From assembly GCF_016827595.1 (NCBI RefSeq), contig NZ_JAECMS010000002.1, positions 1 to 64,000 of the forward strand: a stretch of DNA of 64,000 nucleotides. The letters are read 5' to 3'. Of this stretch, positions 25,270 to 35,604 are shown one piece after another. Source of the DNA: Luteirhabdus pelagi. GTDB taxonomy: Bacteria > Bacteroidota > Bacteroidia > Flavobacteriales > Flavobacteriaceae. Position numbers and translations under genes: made by a program. How positions within the stretch are numbered: position 1 is the first letter of the stretch; the number at the start of each line of letters is the position of its first letter. Under the pieces are notes generated by a model. That model saw nothing but the letters and a program-made list of their open reading frames with translations. It was not told the DNA's origin and did not search any database.

Positions 25270-28200
25270 TTAATTTCCAAAGTTGTAGCGTAGGGTAATT
25301 CCACTACGAATGGTTGTCTGTGGAAAAGCCGTTGAAATGGCATATTCCGAGAACGTATGATCGTAGTAGAACAGTGCCGTCAGATTTTTACTAAGCGCAT
25401 AATCGGCCGTGAACTGTACCCCATAAATTGTTTGCCCCGAGGTTGTTTGGTCATTATCGATATCCAAATATCGGATAATCGTTTTATTGTCCCTTCGGGA
25501 AAGATCCAATTTAAAGTTAAGATCGCTCTTTAAGATACGTTGTTTCCCTCCAAAATTGGTAGTTATTCGCAAATCCTTAACACGATACCCCAATCCTAAG
25601 ATGATCTCATCTCCTCTAATCTCGGTTAATAGGTTATTGGCAAAGCTTAGCGAAAGCGCTCTGTCCTTACGTATTTCAGCTAAAATCTTCACCGAATTCT
25701 TCATCTCGAAATCCAATCGTACCAAAGGTGAAAACTGTTCCGTCAGGTTTACGTTTTGTAATAATATCGGACTTTTAAAGTTTCCGGCTTGATCTGTTGC
25801 ATCGGGATTGTTGAAATCGTAATCCAAATTCGTTTGGAACTGGTTCACCGTGTAGCTTGCTCGATATCCATGTTGAATAGAGAAGCGACGGAAGTTTTTC
25901 TTAAACCAATCTATATTCATCAACCCTGTATACTTGATATCCCAGTTCGGCAGTGGAATATCACGTAAAAAGCCTGTTTTTTCATTGGAAGCATCGCTTC
26001 CTTTGTAGGCTGCTAAGAATGATGGGAGCAACACATCCTGACTGCCTCTTCCGAAACCGATAGGGAAGTTGGTATCGGGATCCCTCGGGAAATCTGGAGT
26101 TCCATAATAGTCAGTTGCCAAACGCTCTGCAATCACCAAACGATTATCCCGGAATTCTTGAAAAGTCTCCGAACTATTTTCATCGCTTTGCGCAAAAGCG
26201 GTTTTAATCAATAAGGTTGAAATATTGAAGTTACCAAAAGTATTTGGCGTTAAAGACTGATATTGATCGCCCTGAACAATGTAATTTTCCGCGTAATTTT
26301 CGGAGTAAATACGGCTACCATTAATATCTACCGTTAAATCGTTCAACGGTTCCATATTCACCTGAATGTCCATCTGACGACTTTCCACCTCGGTATATTG
26401 TTCATTGAATTCAGGATATAAGGTTAGCCAACCCTTTCTCGCTGCCAAACGACGAATTTCAGCTTGGCTACCAAAGGTGAATCCTACCGTTGGTTTTAGC
26501 GTTCCGACAAAACCTATGGAAGGCGTATATCCAGGTAAGAAGATTCCATTGTTTTCCTGATAATTGAATTGGATTCTTTTTATCATTGTCGCCAGTCCAA
26601 TTAATGAATTCACCGCTTTATCGCCTGTAGACAGTGAATTGCTAGAAGCTCCATCGGCTCCTCCTCGTCTACCGTTAGCCCCTTCACCTTCACCTCGAAC
26701 ATCGGTTAGGCTATTATTTTCTTGATCTTCTCCCTTACCGCCAGGACCGTTATCTCTTCCGCCTCCTTTCGCATTTCCCTTTTCATCACCACCACCTCTA
26801 CTATTAAGACCGCGGGCATCTCCACTTGTTTTCTTGCTCAATCCAATATAGCGGTAAAACCCGCGCATATCGAGACTGGAGTTAATTCGGTGTGTGCTTG
26901 CATTCTGAATGGAATTACCCAAATCGTATATAACCTCTTCAGTACCTCCTGGTGGCACCAATGCGATACTGTTGAACAAATCACTACCATCTTGCCATTG
27001 GAAATCTCCTGTATAGGAATACGTAGCCCTTACAAACCGTAGGAAGGGAAATTTACTGAATGGCAGATCGTAATTTAATTGTAATGATTGGAAGTGTTGA
27101 TTTGGTTCACCTACATTAAAAAAGCCATCCCAAATACCAATCGAGTTATCTACGAAACCTTCGTCATCTATATAATTCGTAACAATCCGATTGTTAGAAG
27201 ATGTAAAGTTGAATCGCAGCGATTTTGTCAAATTGTAATTCAAGGTATATTGCCAATCGAATAAGAAATTACGCTGATAGAGCGTTGGCAATCCGATGTT
27301 ACCTTCAATCGGACTTACCTCACGGAATTTCTGCTCGTTGTATTGACGAATAATGTTTGAACTCGCCGAGATATTCGTCGGTAATAAATTGAAGTTTAAG
27401 TCTTTTAGGAACTGCCAATATTGACCGGTAAAAAGGCTATCATTCTTTTTAAAAGGCTCTATAGGTTCTTGTTGGAAACTATAATTATAGGTTCCTCCCA
27501 ATCGAACACTTTGGTCTAATGCGTCCTCAATTTGAAAATCATGATGATCCTCCTGATTATAAGAGTATGAGAAGGTTAAGTTTTCGATATCATACGGCAT
27601 CGGCTTATTATCGCCGGTTCTTTCCTTCCGTACTCCTATAAAGTTTACGCTCTGACGCTTGGTATAATCTACCGACTGTTCGCGAATGGTTTCTTTAAGC
27701 GCCTCATCTTCCGTATTATCGATTCGGGTCTCCAGCTCTACGTCCTGGAATTCAGGGTCGAATTGAGGAGTGATCAACTGTTCACTTCTACCATAATTAA
27801 AAGGTAGTTGAATGCCCCATTTATCAGGTAATAACTGACCCAAATTTAAGTTTGTTACAACATCATACGATTTCAGGTCTTCACGGCTTCGTTGGTTTGG
27901 TCCTTGTTCGATGGAACCAAAGCCGATAGTACTTCTACGTCCGGTAGCACTTACATTCATAAAGTCGGCCATGTTTGCATCTAGACTCGCAACAGCTGCC
28001 CAACCGCCTTCATTCTTTAACTCTGAAAGTCGCAATTCGTTAAACCATACTTCACCACAAATATCACTACTACTGCTATTACGAAGACCAAGCATCGCAA
28101 TTCGCACATTTCCAAAACTCGGATTACCCTTAATACCGATTCGGAGATTGTTTTGAGGACCTCCAGCAGATTCTGGATCTAATTCTTCTTGATTGAAGAA

Positions 28201-31200
28201 AATCGCTTCGTTTGGATCTGTTTCGGTAATATCTGCACCCAGCACTCTGGATTTTACTTCCTGAAGCAATTCCAACGGAAGGAACAATCGGTTTTCAATA
28301 GGCCAAATCTCCTCGGGATCGCTCGTACCAAAAGGCGTAGGCGTAAGAGGAATCTGGATTTCGTAGTAGTTTTGATTGATATCGTTCCCCAGTCGAATAA
28401 ACGCTACCAACTCGCCATCCATCAGCTCCGTTTGATTTTGAAGCGATTCGGCATGGATAAACATTTCGAGGTTTTTGTACTGACGCATGTCTACGTTGAA
28501 GTTTTTATAAACTCCCCTTCCATCCATCGGTTCCAGTCCACACACCCGAAGTGCAAGCGACTGCTCGTTCTGCCGAATAATATTGTTATTGTTGTTAAGC
28601 TCTTCTCTAAATACCCCAGGAGGCAAAACATACGGAATACCAGGACGCGTTCCGTTTTCCTCTATACTGACCGCTTCATTCTCGAAAGTGGTATCGTCCA
28701 AAATTGGGTCTTCATCTTCAGGCTCCTGCAGACTTTGCGTATATCGTCGATAATCGCCACGTACCAATTCCATCGTACCAAAACGAAGAATGGTTGGTTG
28801 TGTAAATTGCGACATATACATTCGCATAAATCGAATGGATCGGAAATCTGAAATCCCGTTAACAACGTTATCTGGATCGCTGATTGGAACCTTAAACTGA
28901 ACCCAACGAACTGGGATGGTTTCGTTGTTCGGCGTAGTAACCTCTGTTTCCTTAACATCGGTTACATAGTCGTTTGAATCTACGGTTAACTGCCCTGGGC
29001 GAATATCGATGTTATACTCATAATACGCCTCTACCGTATTCATGGTGAAGTCGCGGTTAATGTCTTCTACATCGGGCTGAGTTGTATTACCTCGGTTAGT
29101 ATCGGTAACTTCTACTGGTGAGTTTCCCTGCGTTCCATTATACTGGCGATAACGCGTAGGCACGTCTCCTTCGACTTGCAAGAAATACTGATAGTTATCA
29201 CCAGCGGGATCGGGAAGTCCTTGGAAAGCTGGAAACCTTGCGCTTTCTTGCGCATCTGTTAAACCATCGTACCCGATATCCTGATTGGTACGGGCCTGCC
29301 CTTCTGTATCGAAGGTGTAAATCAAGGCTTGGTTGGTAGGCACCTTACCCCAAATCGTTTCTAGCGTATTGGTATCGCTTGCATCTTCTGGTAATCCGTT
29401 TTCATACTGTTTACGACCGTCTTTCAATATATCTTCTGAAACATTTCCTAAGTTGAAGGATAGGGTCCCTCCTGGATTTCCTGCATTTTCTTCATAGATG
29501 AAGGGGTCCATCACCCAAAACTGGATATACTCCACATTCGATCGCTCGAAATCGGTAGTTGTAAGCTGTCGCATAATAGAACCGAAGCGTTGTGCCGGGT
29601 TTGAAAGCGTACCATCGACAGCCTCCGGTGAATAATTATAAGGTCCTCTTTCACCTGGATAAAAGGAAAGATCTAAGGTGAAGAGCGCTTGCGTCTGCCC
29701 TTGAACAATATCTTGTTGCGGGAAGATTTCATCACGGAAAACCCTCCTTGCAAATGGTGAAGAAAGATCGTCGTCGGTAATTCCTCCTGGTCGCTGACTA
29801 CTATAAAAAACCGGGTCGATCGTATACCAGTTCAATAAGGCACGGTTTGCATTGTACTCTAGACTGTTTTCATTGTTTCCCCCGAGGTTCAGAGGGGTAC
29901 TTCCTAGAAACCAAGTTAATGGAGAGCTGATATCCAATGCTGTTTGTGAGGCTTCAAAATCGTCTACATACACCGTTGTTTTCCCATCGAAATCTGAAAC
30001 TTTAGGAGCACCAGGGATTAAATAGGCAAATTCACCGCGTACCGAAACATTCGATTCTACATCGGTATCGATATTCGGAAGCTTATTAGCCAAACGCGTT
30101 AAAAACGGAACTTCTGTAGAGTAATTCGCATTCACCCCAAAGATAGAGTTGTTGATCGGCTCTACATTATAGTTAGACTTTTGGGTAAGCGGACGTTCAT
30201 TTAAATTTAAATAAGTAGCGCCGACAATAAAGTTTTCATTGAATTTATGTTCCACATTCAAACCGGTGAAACGCCTTGTTTGCTGCCCAAATAAGGTATT
30301 ATTTTCAGTTGAAATATTAATGGGAGTATTGGAGTTCAATAACGCAGGATCCAAAATCTGAACGCGCCCTAGTTGATAATTTACGGTATAATCCACTCCT
30401 TCAACCAAAGTTCTTCCACCGGCTGTAACTGTAACAGAACCTTGTGGAATATTGAAGGCTCCAATCGGAATACCATCTGCACCCGTACTCTTGTAAGTAC
30501 CTTTCAACTGAAATTTATTCTTATCGCTATCTTCCTGTTCCGCTTGAATCTTTGTAGTACGATACAGCGAACGATATACATAGCGTTGCTGATTCGGGTT
30601 ATAGGTGGCAGGCACATCATAATTCTCGCCAGCCTCTTGCGTATCTAACTTGTCGAATAGATACTCACCAAACGGTTCAGCCTTTGTAAAGATAATCTGA
30701 CCATTCTCGGTATCAACGGTTATGCCGGGAACGAAATCAAAGAAGCCATCCCCTCCCTGCTGTGGGTCGTTATTAAAGTTCAATCTATCAAGATCGAAAA
30801 CCCGTAATAATACTGTGTCTTCAACATCCTCGGGTAAGGTTGCTGCGCCTTCTGCTGCAGTAATATAGTTTAAAGGAGAGGGATCGGTATATAGAATATT
30901 CATTCTGAAGTCCTCCCGTTCCAATTGAAATGCTCCGATAGAGTAAATATTCTTCATCATCAAGTCCCAAACTGGCTCTTGAACATTGGTAATATTACTT
31001 TTCAGCATCTTTACCACAAGGTTTTGTGCCACCCCAACAATGCCACCTTCAGGTGGATCGTTCGGATCCCCATTTCCATCACCTTGCTCTCCGGTACCCG
31101 TAGCTTCCACACCATCGTTGGAAAATTCACCTACTTGATACACATTTCCATTCACGGTATATTGAAATGCCACCCCTAACACTTCATCATTATTTAAGCG

Positions 31201-32544
31201 TTGGTTCAAGGAGATATATCCTAATTGTGTATGCAGCCGGTATTCGCTGGGTTGAAGTCGGCGTGCGTTTTCCTGCACGGCATAATCGACACCTTGATTC
31301 ACCGGGACACCGCCAAATCCAGCTTGAACAGTGGCTACATCACGAATAGAGTTATTGAGGTACGAGAAAGTCCCTGGGTCGTTAATACCAAAGGGATTGA
31401 AATCGTTATTATCGTTATCAGGAAACGCATTTGGAGATGTATTTACAAATCCTCCCGGAGGGGTGTTAAGGCCAATATTGGCCGGATTGGCTTCCCCAAT
31501 GTCTTGTATAGCTACTATATTCCGTACGTTCTCCGTAGTATTATTTCGGTTAGTTACCCATACTTCAACACGTGTAACTTGAACGTTGGAATTGATGAAC
31601 GGATATTGCTCCAACACTCTATCATAATTATCGCGGAAGTAGTGCGCTAAGAAAAAGTGACGATTTTCGTCATACTCTGAAGCAAATAGTTCGAAGTCGG
31701 TTATCGTCGCACCGCCTTCTGCAGTTACCGTTCGGGTTTCAGATTTTTGTTCGGAGAAGACGCCGGTGATCGTTGTTTTTCCAAATTGAAGCTGCGTTTT
31801 CACCCCAAACAAACTTTGGGCACCTTGAATAAGCGTACTGTTTAAGGGCATGCTTACGTTACCCACTTCAATTTTTTGAATAATATCATCCTCCGTGGGT
31901 GTATATTCAAGTTTAATTTGATTTTGGAAATCGAATGTCGATTCGGTATCATAATTCGCCGTTACCTGAAGTCGCTCCCCAACTTTACCCAGCAAGCTTA
32001 AGCTAATACGCTGATCGAAGTCGAAAGATAGATTACTTCTGTTTCTAGGTGAAAAAGCTGGGTTATCCTGTTTTGTATAAAGCAATCCTAAGTCCATTTC
32101 AACACTACCTTGTGGAATTACTTCGATGGTGTTTCCTCCGAAAATAGTTTCAAAGAAGTTGGAATTAACGTAGAAAGTCGGCAACAAGTTTTTTTGCGCT
32201 TCTTCAGAACCTTCCTTACGTCCGTCGGCAGCGTCAATCTTTTCCTTAAAATAACTACGAATTTCCTGTTGCTGCACTAGCTCCTGATATTCCTCGGGCG
32301 TAAGGATAACAGGGTATGAAATATCGAACTCTCCTAAGGTCCTTGTGTAAATGTAGCGATCGGTAATCGGATCGTATTCATATAAATCCTGAATGCTCGT
32401 CGGTTCTGGCAAATCGATTCGACCGACGGAATACCCCGTAGCCGTACTATCCTGCGCCAGGGTACTAACGGTAGCAACTAATAAGATGAAAATGAAAAGT
32501 AGCTGTTTACAGCCTATTGTGAAATCGTAATTTTTTGCGCCCAA
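25270..32544 (-). CDS. sprA: Type IX secretion outer-membrane translocon SprA
   Basis: A 2,424-residue protein with signal peptide (KQLLFIFILLVATVSTLAQ), matching SprA/Sov, the giant beta-barrel pore of the type IX secretion system that lets folded cargo cross the outer membrane of gliding Bacteroidota. The sequence is beta-rich throughout, with repeated patterns such as FDFDQRISLSLLGKVGERLQ and SVRGEFAYLIPGAPKV, SprA-typical VYVDDFEASQTALDISSPLTW, a Gly-rich low-complexity loop near residues 1,895-1,970 (GGGDEKGNAKGGG), and a C-terminal barrel strand ending in RSGITLRYNFGN. The start is a TTG four bases after the ruvA stop; no better start is seen. It is by far the largest complete gene of the window. 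Confidence 0.95.
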   Translation of the reverse strand: MGAKNYDFTIGCKQLLFIFILLVATVSTLAQDSTATGYSVGRIDLPEPTSIQDLYEYDPITDRYIYTRTLGEFDISYPVILTPEEYQELVQQQEIRSYFKEKIDAADGRKEGSEEAQKNLLPTFYVNSNFFETIFGGNTIEVIPQGSVEMDLGLLYTKQDNPAFSPRNRSNLSFDFDQRISLSLLGKVGERLQVTANYDTESTFDFQNQIKLEYTPTEDDIIQKIEVGNVSMPLNSTLIQGAQSLFGVKTQLQFGKTTITGVFSEQKSETRTVTAEGGATITDFELFASEYDENRHFFLAHYFRDNYDRVLEQYPFINSNVQVTRVEVWVTNRNNTTENVRNIVAIQDIGEANPANIGLNTPPGGFVNTSPNAFPDNDNNDFNPFGINDPGTFSYLNNSIRDVATVQAGFGGVPVNQGVDYAVQENARRLQPSEYRLHTQLGYISLNQRLNNDEVLGVAFQYTVNGNVYQVGEFSNDGVEATGTGEQGDGNGDPNDPPEGGIVGVAQNLVVKMLKSNITNVQEPVWDLMMKNIYSIGAFQLEREDFRMNILYTDPSPLNYITAAEGAATLPEDVEDTVLLRVFDLDRLNFNNDPQQGGDGFFDFVPGITVDTENGQIIFTKAEPFGEYLFDKLDTQEAGENYDVPATYNPNQQRYVYRSLYRTTKIQAEQEDSDKNKFQLKGTYKSTGADGIPIGAFNIPQGSVTVTAGGRTLVEGVDYTVNYQLGRVQILDPALLNSNTPINISTENNTLFGQQTRRFTGLNVEHKFNENFIVGATYLNLNERPLTQKSNYNVEPINNSIFGVNANYSTEVPFLTRLANKLPNIDTDVESNVSVRGEFAYLIPGAPKVSDFDGKTTVYVDDFEASQTALDISSPLTWFLGSTPLNLGGNNENSLEYNANRALLNWYTIDPVFYSSQRPGGITDDDLSSPFARRVFRDEIFPQQDIVQGQTQALFTLDLSFYPGERGPYNYSPEAVDGTLSNPAQRFGSIMRQLTTTDFERSNVEYIQFWVMDPFIYEENAGNPGGTLSFNLGNVSEDILKDGRKQYENGLPEDASDTNTLETIWGKVPTNQALIYTFDTEGQARTNQDIGYDGLTDAQESARFPAFQGLPDPAGDNYQYFLQVEGDVPTRYRQYNGTQGNSPVEVTDTNRGNTTQPDVEDINRDFTMNTVEAYYEYNIDIRPGQLTVDSNDYVTDVKETEVTTPNNETIPVRWVQFKVPISDPDNVVNGISDFRSIRFMRMYMSQFTQPTILRFGTMELVRGDYRRYTQSLQEPEDEDPILDDTTFENEAVSIEENGTRPGIPYVLPPGVFREELNNNNNIIRQNEQSLALRVCGLEPMDGRGVYKNFNVDMRQYKNLEMFIHAESLQNQTELMDGELVAFIRLGNDINQNYYEIQIPLTPTPFGTSDPEEIWPIENRLFLPLELLQEVKSRVLGADITETDPNEAIFFNQEELDPESAGGPQNNLRIGIKGNPSFGNVRIAMLGLRNSSSSDICGEVWFNELRLSELKNEGGWAAVASLDANMADFMNVSATGRRSTIGFGSIEQGPNQRSREDLKSYDVVTNLNLGQLLPDKWGIQLPFNYGRSEQLITPQFDPEFQDVELETRIDNTEDEALKETIREQSVDYTKRQSVNFIGVRKERTGDNKPMPYDIENLTFSYSYNQEDHHDFQIEDALDQSVRLGGTYNYSFQQEPIEPFKKNDSLFTGQYWQFLKDLNFNLLPTNISASSNIIRQYNEQKFREVSPIEGNIGLPTLYQRNFLFDWQYTLNYNLTKSLRFNFTSSNNRIVTNYIDDEGFVDNSIGIWDGFFNVGEPNQHFQSLQLNYDLPFSKFPFLRFVRATYSYTGDFQWQDGSDLFNSIALVPPGGTEEVIYDLGNSIQNASTHRINSSLDMRGFYRYIGLSKKTSGDARGLNSRGGGDEKGNAKGGGRDNGPGGKGEDQENNSLTDVRGEGEGANGRRGGADGASSNSLSTGDKAVNSLIGLATMIKRIQFNYQENNGIFLPGYTPSIGFVGTLKPTVGFTFGSQAEIRRLAARKGWLTLYPEFNEQYTEVESRQMDIQVNMEPLNDLTVDINGSRIYSENYAENYIVQGDQYQSLTPNTFGNFNISTLLIKTAFAQSDENSSETFQEFRDNRLVIAERLATDYYGTPDFPRDPDTNFPIGFGRGSQDVLLPSFLAAYKGSDASNEKTGFLRDIPLPNWDIKYTGLMNIDWFKKNFRRFSIQHGYRASYTVNQFQTNLDYDFNNPDATDQAGNFKSPILLQNVNLTEQFSPLVRLDFEMKNSVKILAEIRKDRALSLSFANNLLTEIRGDEIILGLGYRVKDLRITTNFGGKQRILKSDLNFKLDLSRRDNKTIIRYLDIDNDQTTSGQTIYGVQFTADYALSKNLTALFYYDHTFSEYAISTAFPQTTIRSGITLRYNFGN

Positions 32545-32548
32545 TTTG

Positions 32549-33130
32549 TTACAAATTTTTTAAAGCCTGTTTGATTATCTCCTCTACACTTGCCTCTGGG
32601 TGCTCCTGCACCACCTTATCGCATACCTTCTCAGCCTTTTTTCGAGGAAAGCCTAAGGTCTCCAAAGCAGATAACGCTTCATTCTTATTCGTATTGCTTG
32701 AAGAAGTAGAAACCTCCTCCATGCCGTACACTTTAACAATTTTATCCCGTAAATCTAGAATAACCCTTTTCGCCGTTTTTGCCCCTATTCCCTTAACCGA
32801 TTGAATCGAAGCTACATCGTCGCTAGCAATAGCATCTCGCAGCTCTTCCGGTGAAAGTGAAGAAAGCATCGTTCTTGCCGTACTTGCCCCAACACCAGAT
32901 ACCGATAATAACAACCTGAAAATCTCACGCTCCGCTACAGTAGAAAATCCGAACAGCGTTTGTGCGTCTTCACGAACCTGTAAATGCGTAAACAATTTGA
33001 TGTTTTCAGAAGATGGTAATTGTGAAAAAGTATGCAGGGAAATATTGATAAAATACCCAATGCCATTGCAATCAATGACTACATCGGTAGGATTTTTCTC
33101 GACTAATTTGCCCTCCAAGTGGGTAATCAT
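32549..33130 (-). CDS. ruvA: Holliday junction branch migration protein RuvA
   Basis: A 193-residue DNA-binding subunit that tetramerises on Holliday junctions and loads RuvB. Domain order is complete: OB-fold (ITHLEGKLVEKNPTDVVIDCNGIGY), tandem helix-hairpin-helix motifs (LLLSVSGVGASTARTML and SIQSVKGIGAKTAKRVILDLRDK) and the C-terminal RuvB-binding domain (ALSALETLGFPRKKAEKVC). First gene of the run that continues into sprA; ruvB lies 5 kb away in the same direction. Confidence 0.97.
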   Translation of the reverse strand: MITHLEGKLVEKNPTDVVIDCNGIGYFINISLHTFSQLPSSENIKLFTHLQVREDAQTLFGFSTVAEREIFRLLLSVSGVGASTARTMLSSLSPEELRDAIASDDVASIQSVKGIGAKTAKRVILDLRDKIVKVYGMEEVSTSSSNTNKNEALSALETLGFPRKKAEKVCDKVVQEHPEASVEEIIKQALKNL

Positions 33131-33153
33131 ACGTTAGGAAAATGTTAAGGCCT

Positions 33154-33161
33154 CAAATATA
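33154..33161 (-). promoter_or_regulatory. Probable promoter -7 element (TATATTTG) of ruvA-sprA-gcvH-vanZ
   Basis: TATATTTG on the minus strand, 24 bases before the ruvA start; no convincing -33 TTG. Confidence 0.5.
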
Positions 33162-33213
33162 GTATAATTATTTAGAGACGCCAGCCCTTATCTGGCTAAA
33201 ATAGGCTGCTTGT

Positions 33214-35523
33214 TTAACAATCCGTCGCTTGTTTTTTTGCTTGCTCCTTTGCTCTTTTTTCCTTCTGTTGGGCATCGACCACGCAAACGGCAGTCATATT
33301 GACGATTTCCTCGACACTGGCACCCAATTGCAGAATATGAACTGGTTTTCGCATACCCAACATGATAGGTCCAATCGATTCCACATTGTTTAGCTCCTTT
33401 AACAATTTATAATTGCTATTTGCAGAGTCGAGATTAGGAAACACCAACGCATTCACCTTTTTCCCTGCAAGTTTCGAAAATGGAAATTTCTTCTGCAATA
33501 AGTCGGGATTAAGAGCAAAGTCGGTTTGAAGTTCCCCATCTACATGCATATCGGGACAAACTCTGTGCAGATACGAAACCGCTTCACGTACTTTCGTCGC
33601 ATGCGGATCTTTAGAAGAACCGAAGTTCGCATATGAAATCATGGCGATAACAGGCGTAAGCCCAAACATCTTCATTGTATAGTTGGTCATCTGTGCAATA
33701 TTTGCCAGTTCCTTTGCATTAGGATCAATGTTGATAGACGTATCGGAAATAAATAATGGTCCGCGTTTGGTCAACATCAAATTGGTGGTAGCCACTTTAT
33801 TAACCCCATCGAACTTTCCAATGGTTTCCAACACAGGTCGCACCACTACCGGATAGGCTCTGGCATAGCCCGAAATCATCCCATCGGCATCGCCTTCATT
33901 TACCATCATAGCTGCGAAATAATTACGCTCCCGCATCATGTTTTGCGCATCATAAAGGGTTTCACCACGACGACGACGGTTTTCCCAGTGCTTCTTGGCG
34001 TAAAATTCCCGCTTTTCCTTTTGTTCATCACTTTTCGGATCGATGATTTCCAAATCGCCTTCAAACTCGATTTGCTCCATCAATTCCTCTATCACCTCTC
34101 TTCTTCCCAACAAAATTGGAATAGCAATACCTTCTTCGAAAGCTAATTGCGCAGCCTTCAACACATCCAAATGATCGGCTTCAGCAAACACAATTCTTTT
34201 TGGCTTTGTTCTGGCGCGCTTCAATAAGAGGCGAACAATCTTGCTATCGCTACCCATTCGCTCATACAACTCGTCGCTATACTTACTCCAATCGGTTATA
34301 GGCTCCGTGGCTACCCCACTTTCCATAGCAGCCTTTGCCACGGCTGGTGGTACCGCGGCAATCAATCTCGGGTCGAACGGTTTTGGAATGATGTAATCCT
34401 TTCCGAAGGTTAATTTTAACTCACTATACGCCAAGTTCACCTGTTCGGGAACGGGTTCCTTTGCAAGATCGGCCAATGCTTCCACAGCAGCCATCTTCAT
34501 TTCCTCATTAATTTTGGTGGCTCGCACATCTAAAGCACCCCTAAAAATAAAGGGGAACCCTAACACATTGTTCACCTGGTTTGGATGGTCGCTTCTTCCC
34601 GTAGCCATAATGATGTCCTCTCGCGTCTTCACCGCCAAATCATAATCGATTTCAGGATTTGGATTGGCCATAGCAAATACAATTGGATTGTTAGCCATGG
34701 ATTTCAACATGTCGGGCGACACGATATCGGCAATGGAAAGCCCCACAAACACATCGGCTCCTTGCATCGCCTCTTCGAGGGTATCGATTTTTCTTTCAGT
34801 AGCAAACTCGGCTTTCTCGTCAGATAGCGTATCACGGTCCTTTCGAATCACCCCTTTGCTATCCAACATGACAATATTTTCAGCTTTCGCCCCAAATGCT
34901 TTATACAATCGCGTACAAGAAACGGCCGCAGCACCTGCGCCACTGATTACAATGGAAACCTCCTCTATCTTCTTATCCGCAATTTCAAGCGCATTCAATA
35001 AGGCAGCAGCAGAAATAATGGCCGTTCCGTGCTGGTCATCATGCATCACCGGAATATCGAGTTCTTCCTTCAGTCGACGCTCGATTTCAAAGGCTTCTGG
35101 AGCCTTGATATCCTCTAGATTGATCCCACCGAACGTAGGGGCAATATTCTTCACCGTTTCGATAAATGCATCTACATTTTCAGTATTCACCTCAATATCG
35201 AACACATCGATATCTGCAAAAATTTTAAAGAGCAATCCCTTTCCTTCCATCACCGGTTTAGAAGCCTCCGGACCGATATTTCCCAATCCTAAAACTGCTG
35301 TACCATTTGAAATAACAGCAACAAGATTTCCCTTATTGGTATACTTGTACACATTATTCGTTTCCTTTTCAATCTCAAGGCAAGGCTCTGCCACTCCTGG
35401 AGAATAGGCTAACGATAAATCGCGTTGAGTAGCATATTTTTTGGTGGGAACTACCTGAATTTTACCAGGTTTTGGCTTTGCGTGATAGACTAGCGCTTCG
35501 CGACGTTTGCTCTGTTTGCTCAT
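33214..35523 (-). CDS. maeB: NADP-dependent malic enzyme with C-terminal phosphotransacetylase-like domain
   Basis: 769 residues. The N-terminal half (~1-430) is a malic enzyme oxidising malate to pyruvate and CO2: DLSLAYSPGVAEPC, the metal/NAD site HDDQHGTAIISAAALLNAL, and the Rossmann motif VISGAGAAAVSC. The C-terminal half (~440-769) is a phosphate acetyl/butyryl-transferase-like domain that in MaeB acts as a regulatory module sensing acetyl-CoA. The start is ATG 35523 (MSKQSKRREAL); a longer frame to 35550 overlaps the promoter element at 35548. Single gene. Confidence 0.95.
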   Translation of the reverse strand: MSKQSKRREALVYHAKPKPGKIQVVPTKKYATQRDLSLAYSPGVAEPCLEIEKETNNVYKYTNKGNLVAVISNGTAVLGLGNIGPEASKPVMEGKGLLFKIFADIDVFDIEVNTENVDAFIETVKNIAPTFGGINLEDIKAPEAFEIERRLKEELDIPVMHDDQHGTAIISAAALLNALEIADKKIEEVSIVISGAGAAAVSCTRLYKAFGAKAENIVMLDSKGVIRKDRDTLSDEKAEFATERKIDTLEEAMQGADVFVGLSIADIVSPDMLKSMANNPIVFAMANPNPEIDYDLAVKTREDIIMATGRSDHPNQVNNVLGFPFIFRGALDVRATKINEEMKMAAVEALADLAKEPVPEQVNLAYSELKLTFGKDYIIPKPFDPRLIAAVPPAVAKAAMESGVATEPITDWSKYSDELYERMGSDSKIVRLLLKRARTKPKRIVFAEADHLDVLKAAQLAFEEGIAIPILLGRREVIEELMEQIEFEGDLEIIDPKSDEQKEKREFYAKKHWENRRRRGETLYDAQNMMRERNYFAAMMVNEGDADGMISGYARAYPVVVRPVLETIGKFDGVNKVATTNLMLTKRGPLFISDTSINIDPNAKELANIAQMTNYTMKMFGLTPVIAMISYANFGSSKDPHATKVREAVSYLHRVCPDMHVDGELQTDFALNPDLLQKKFPFSKLAGKKVNALVFPNLDSANSNYKLLKELNNVESIGPIMLGMRKPVHILQLGASVEEIVNMTAVCVVDAQQKEKRAKEQAKKQATDC

Positions 35524-35547
35524 ATGGGTGAGGTTTTCGCTGAAACA

Positions 35548-35555
35548 CAAAGGTA
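35548..35555 (-). promoter_or_regulatory. Probable promoter -7 element (TACCTTTG) of maeB
   Basis: TACCTTTG on the minus strand, 25 bases before the chosen maeB ATG, which it supports over the upstream in-frame start. Confidence 0.5.
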
Positions 35556-35604
35556 CGGTTGTAAGTGAAATGCAGAAATTTATTTTGTGAAAGATGCTGG
35601 CGAT

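Noticed and set aside
28189-28851. 220-codon plus-strand open frame within sprA
   Set aside because: Antisense shadow of sprA; basic, Arg/Asn-rich translation without recognisable fold.
34664-35407. 247-codon plus-strand open frame within maeB
   Set aside because: It is opposite to a well-conserved malic enzyme domain and shows no domain pattern of its own.
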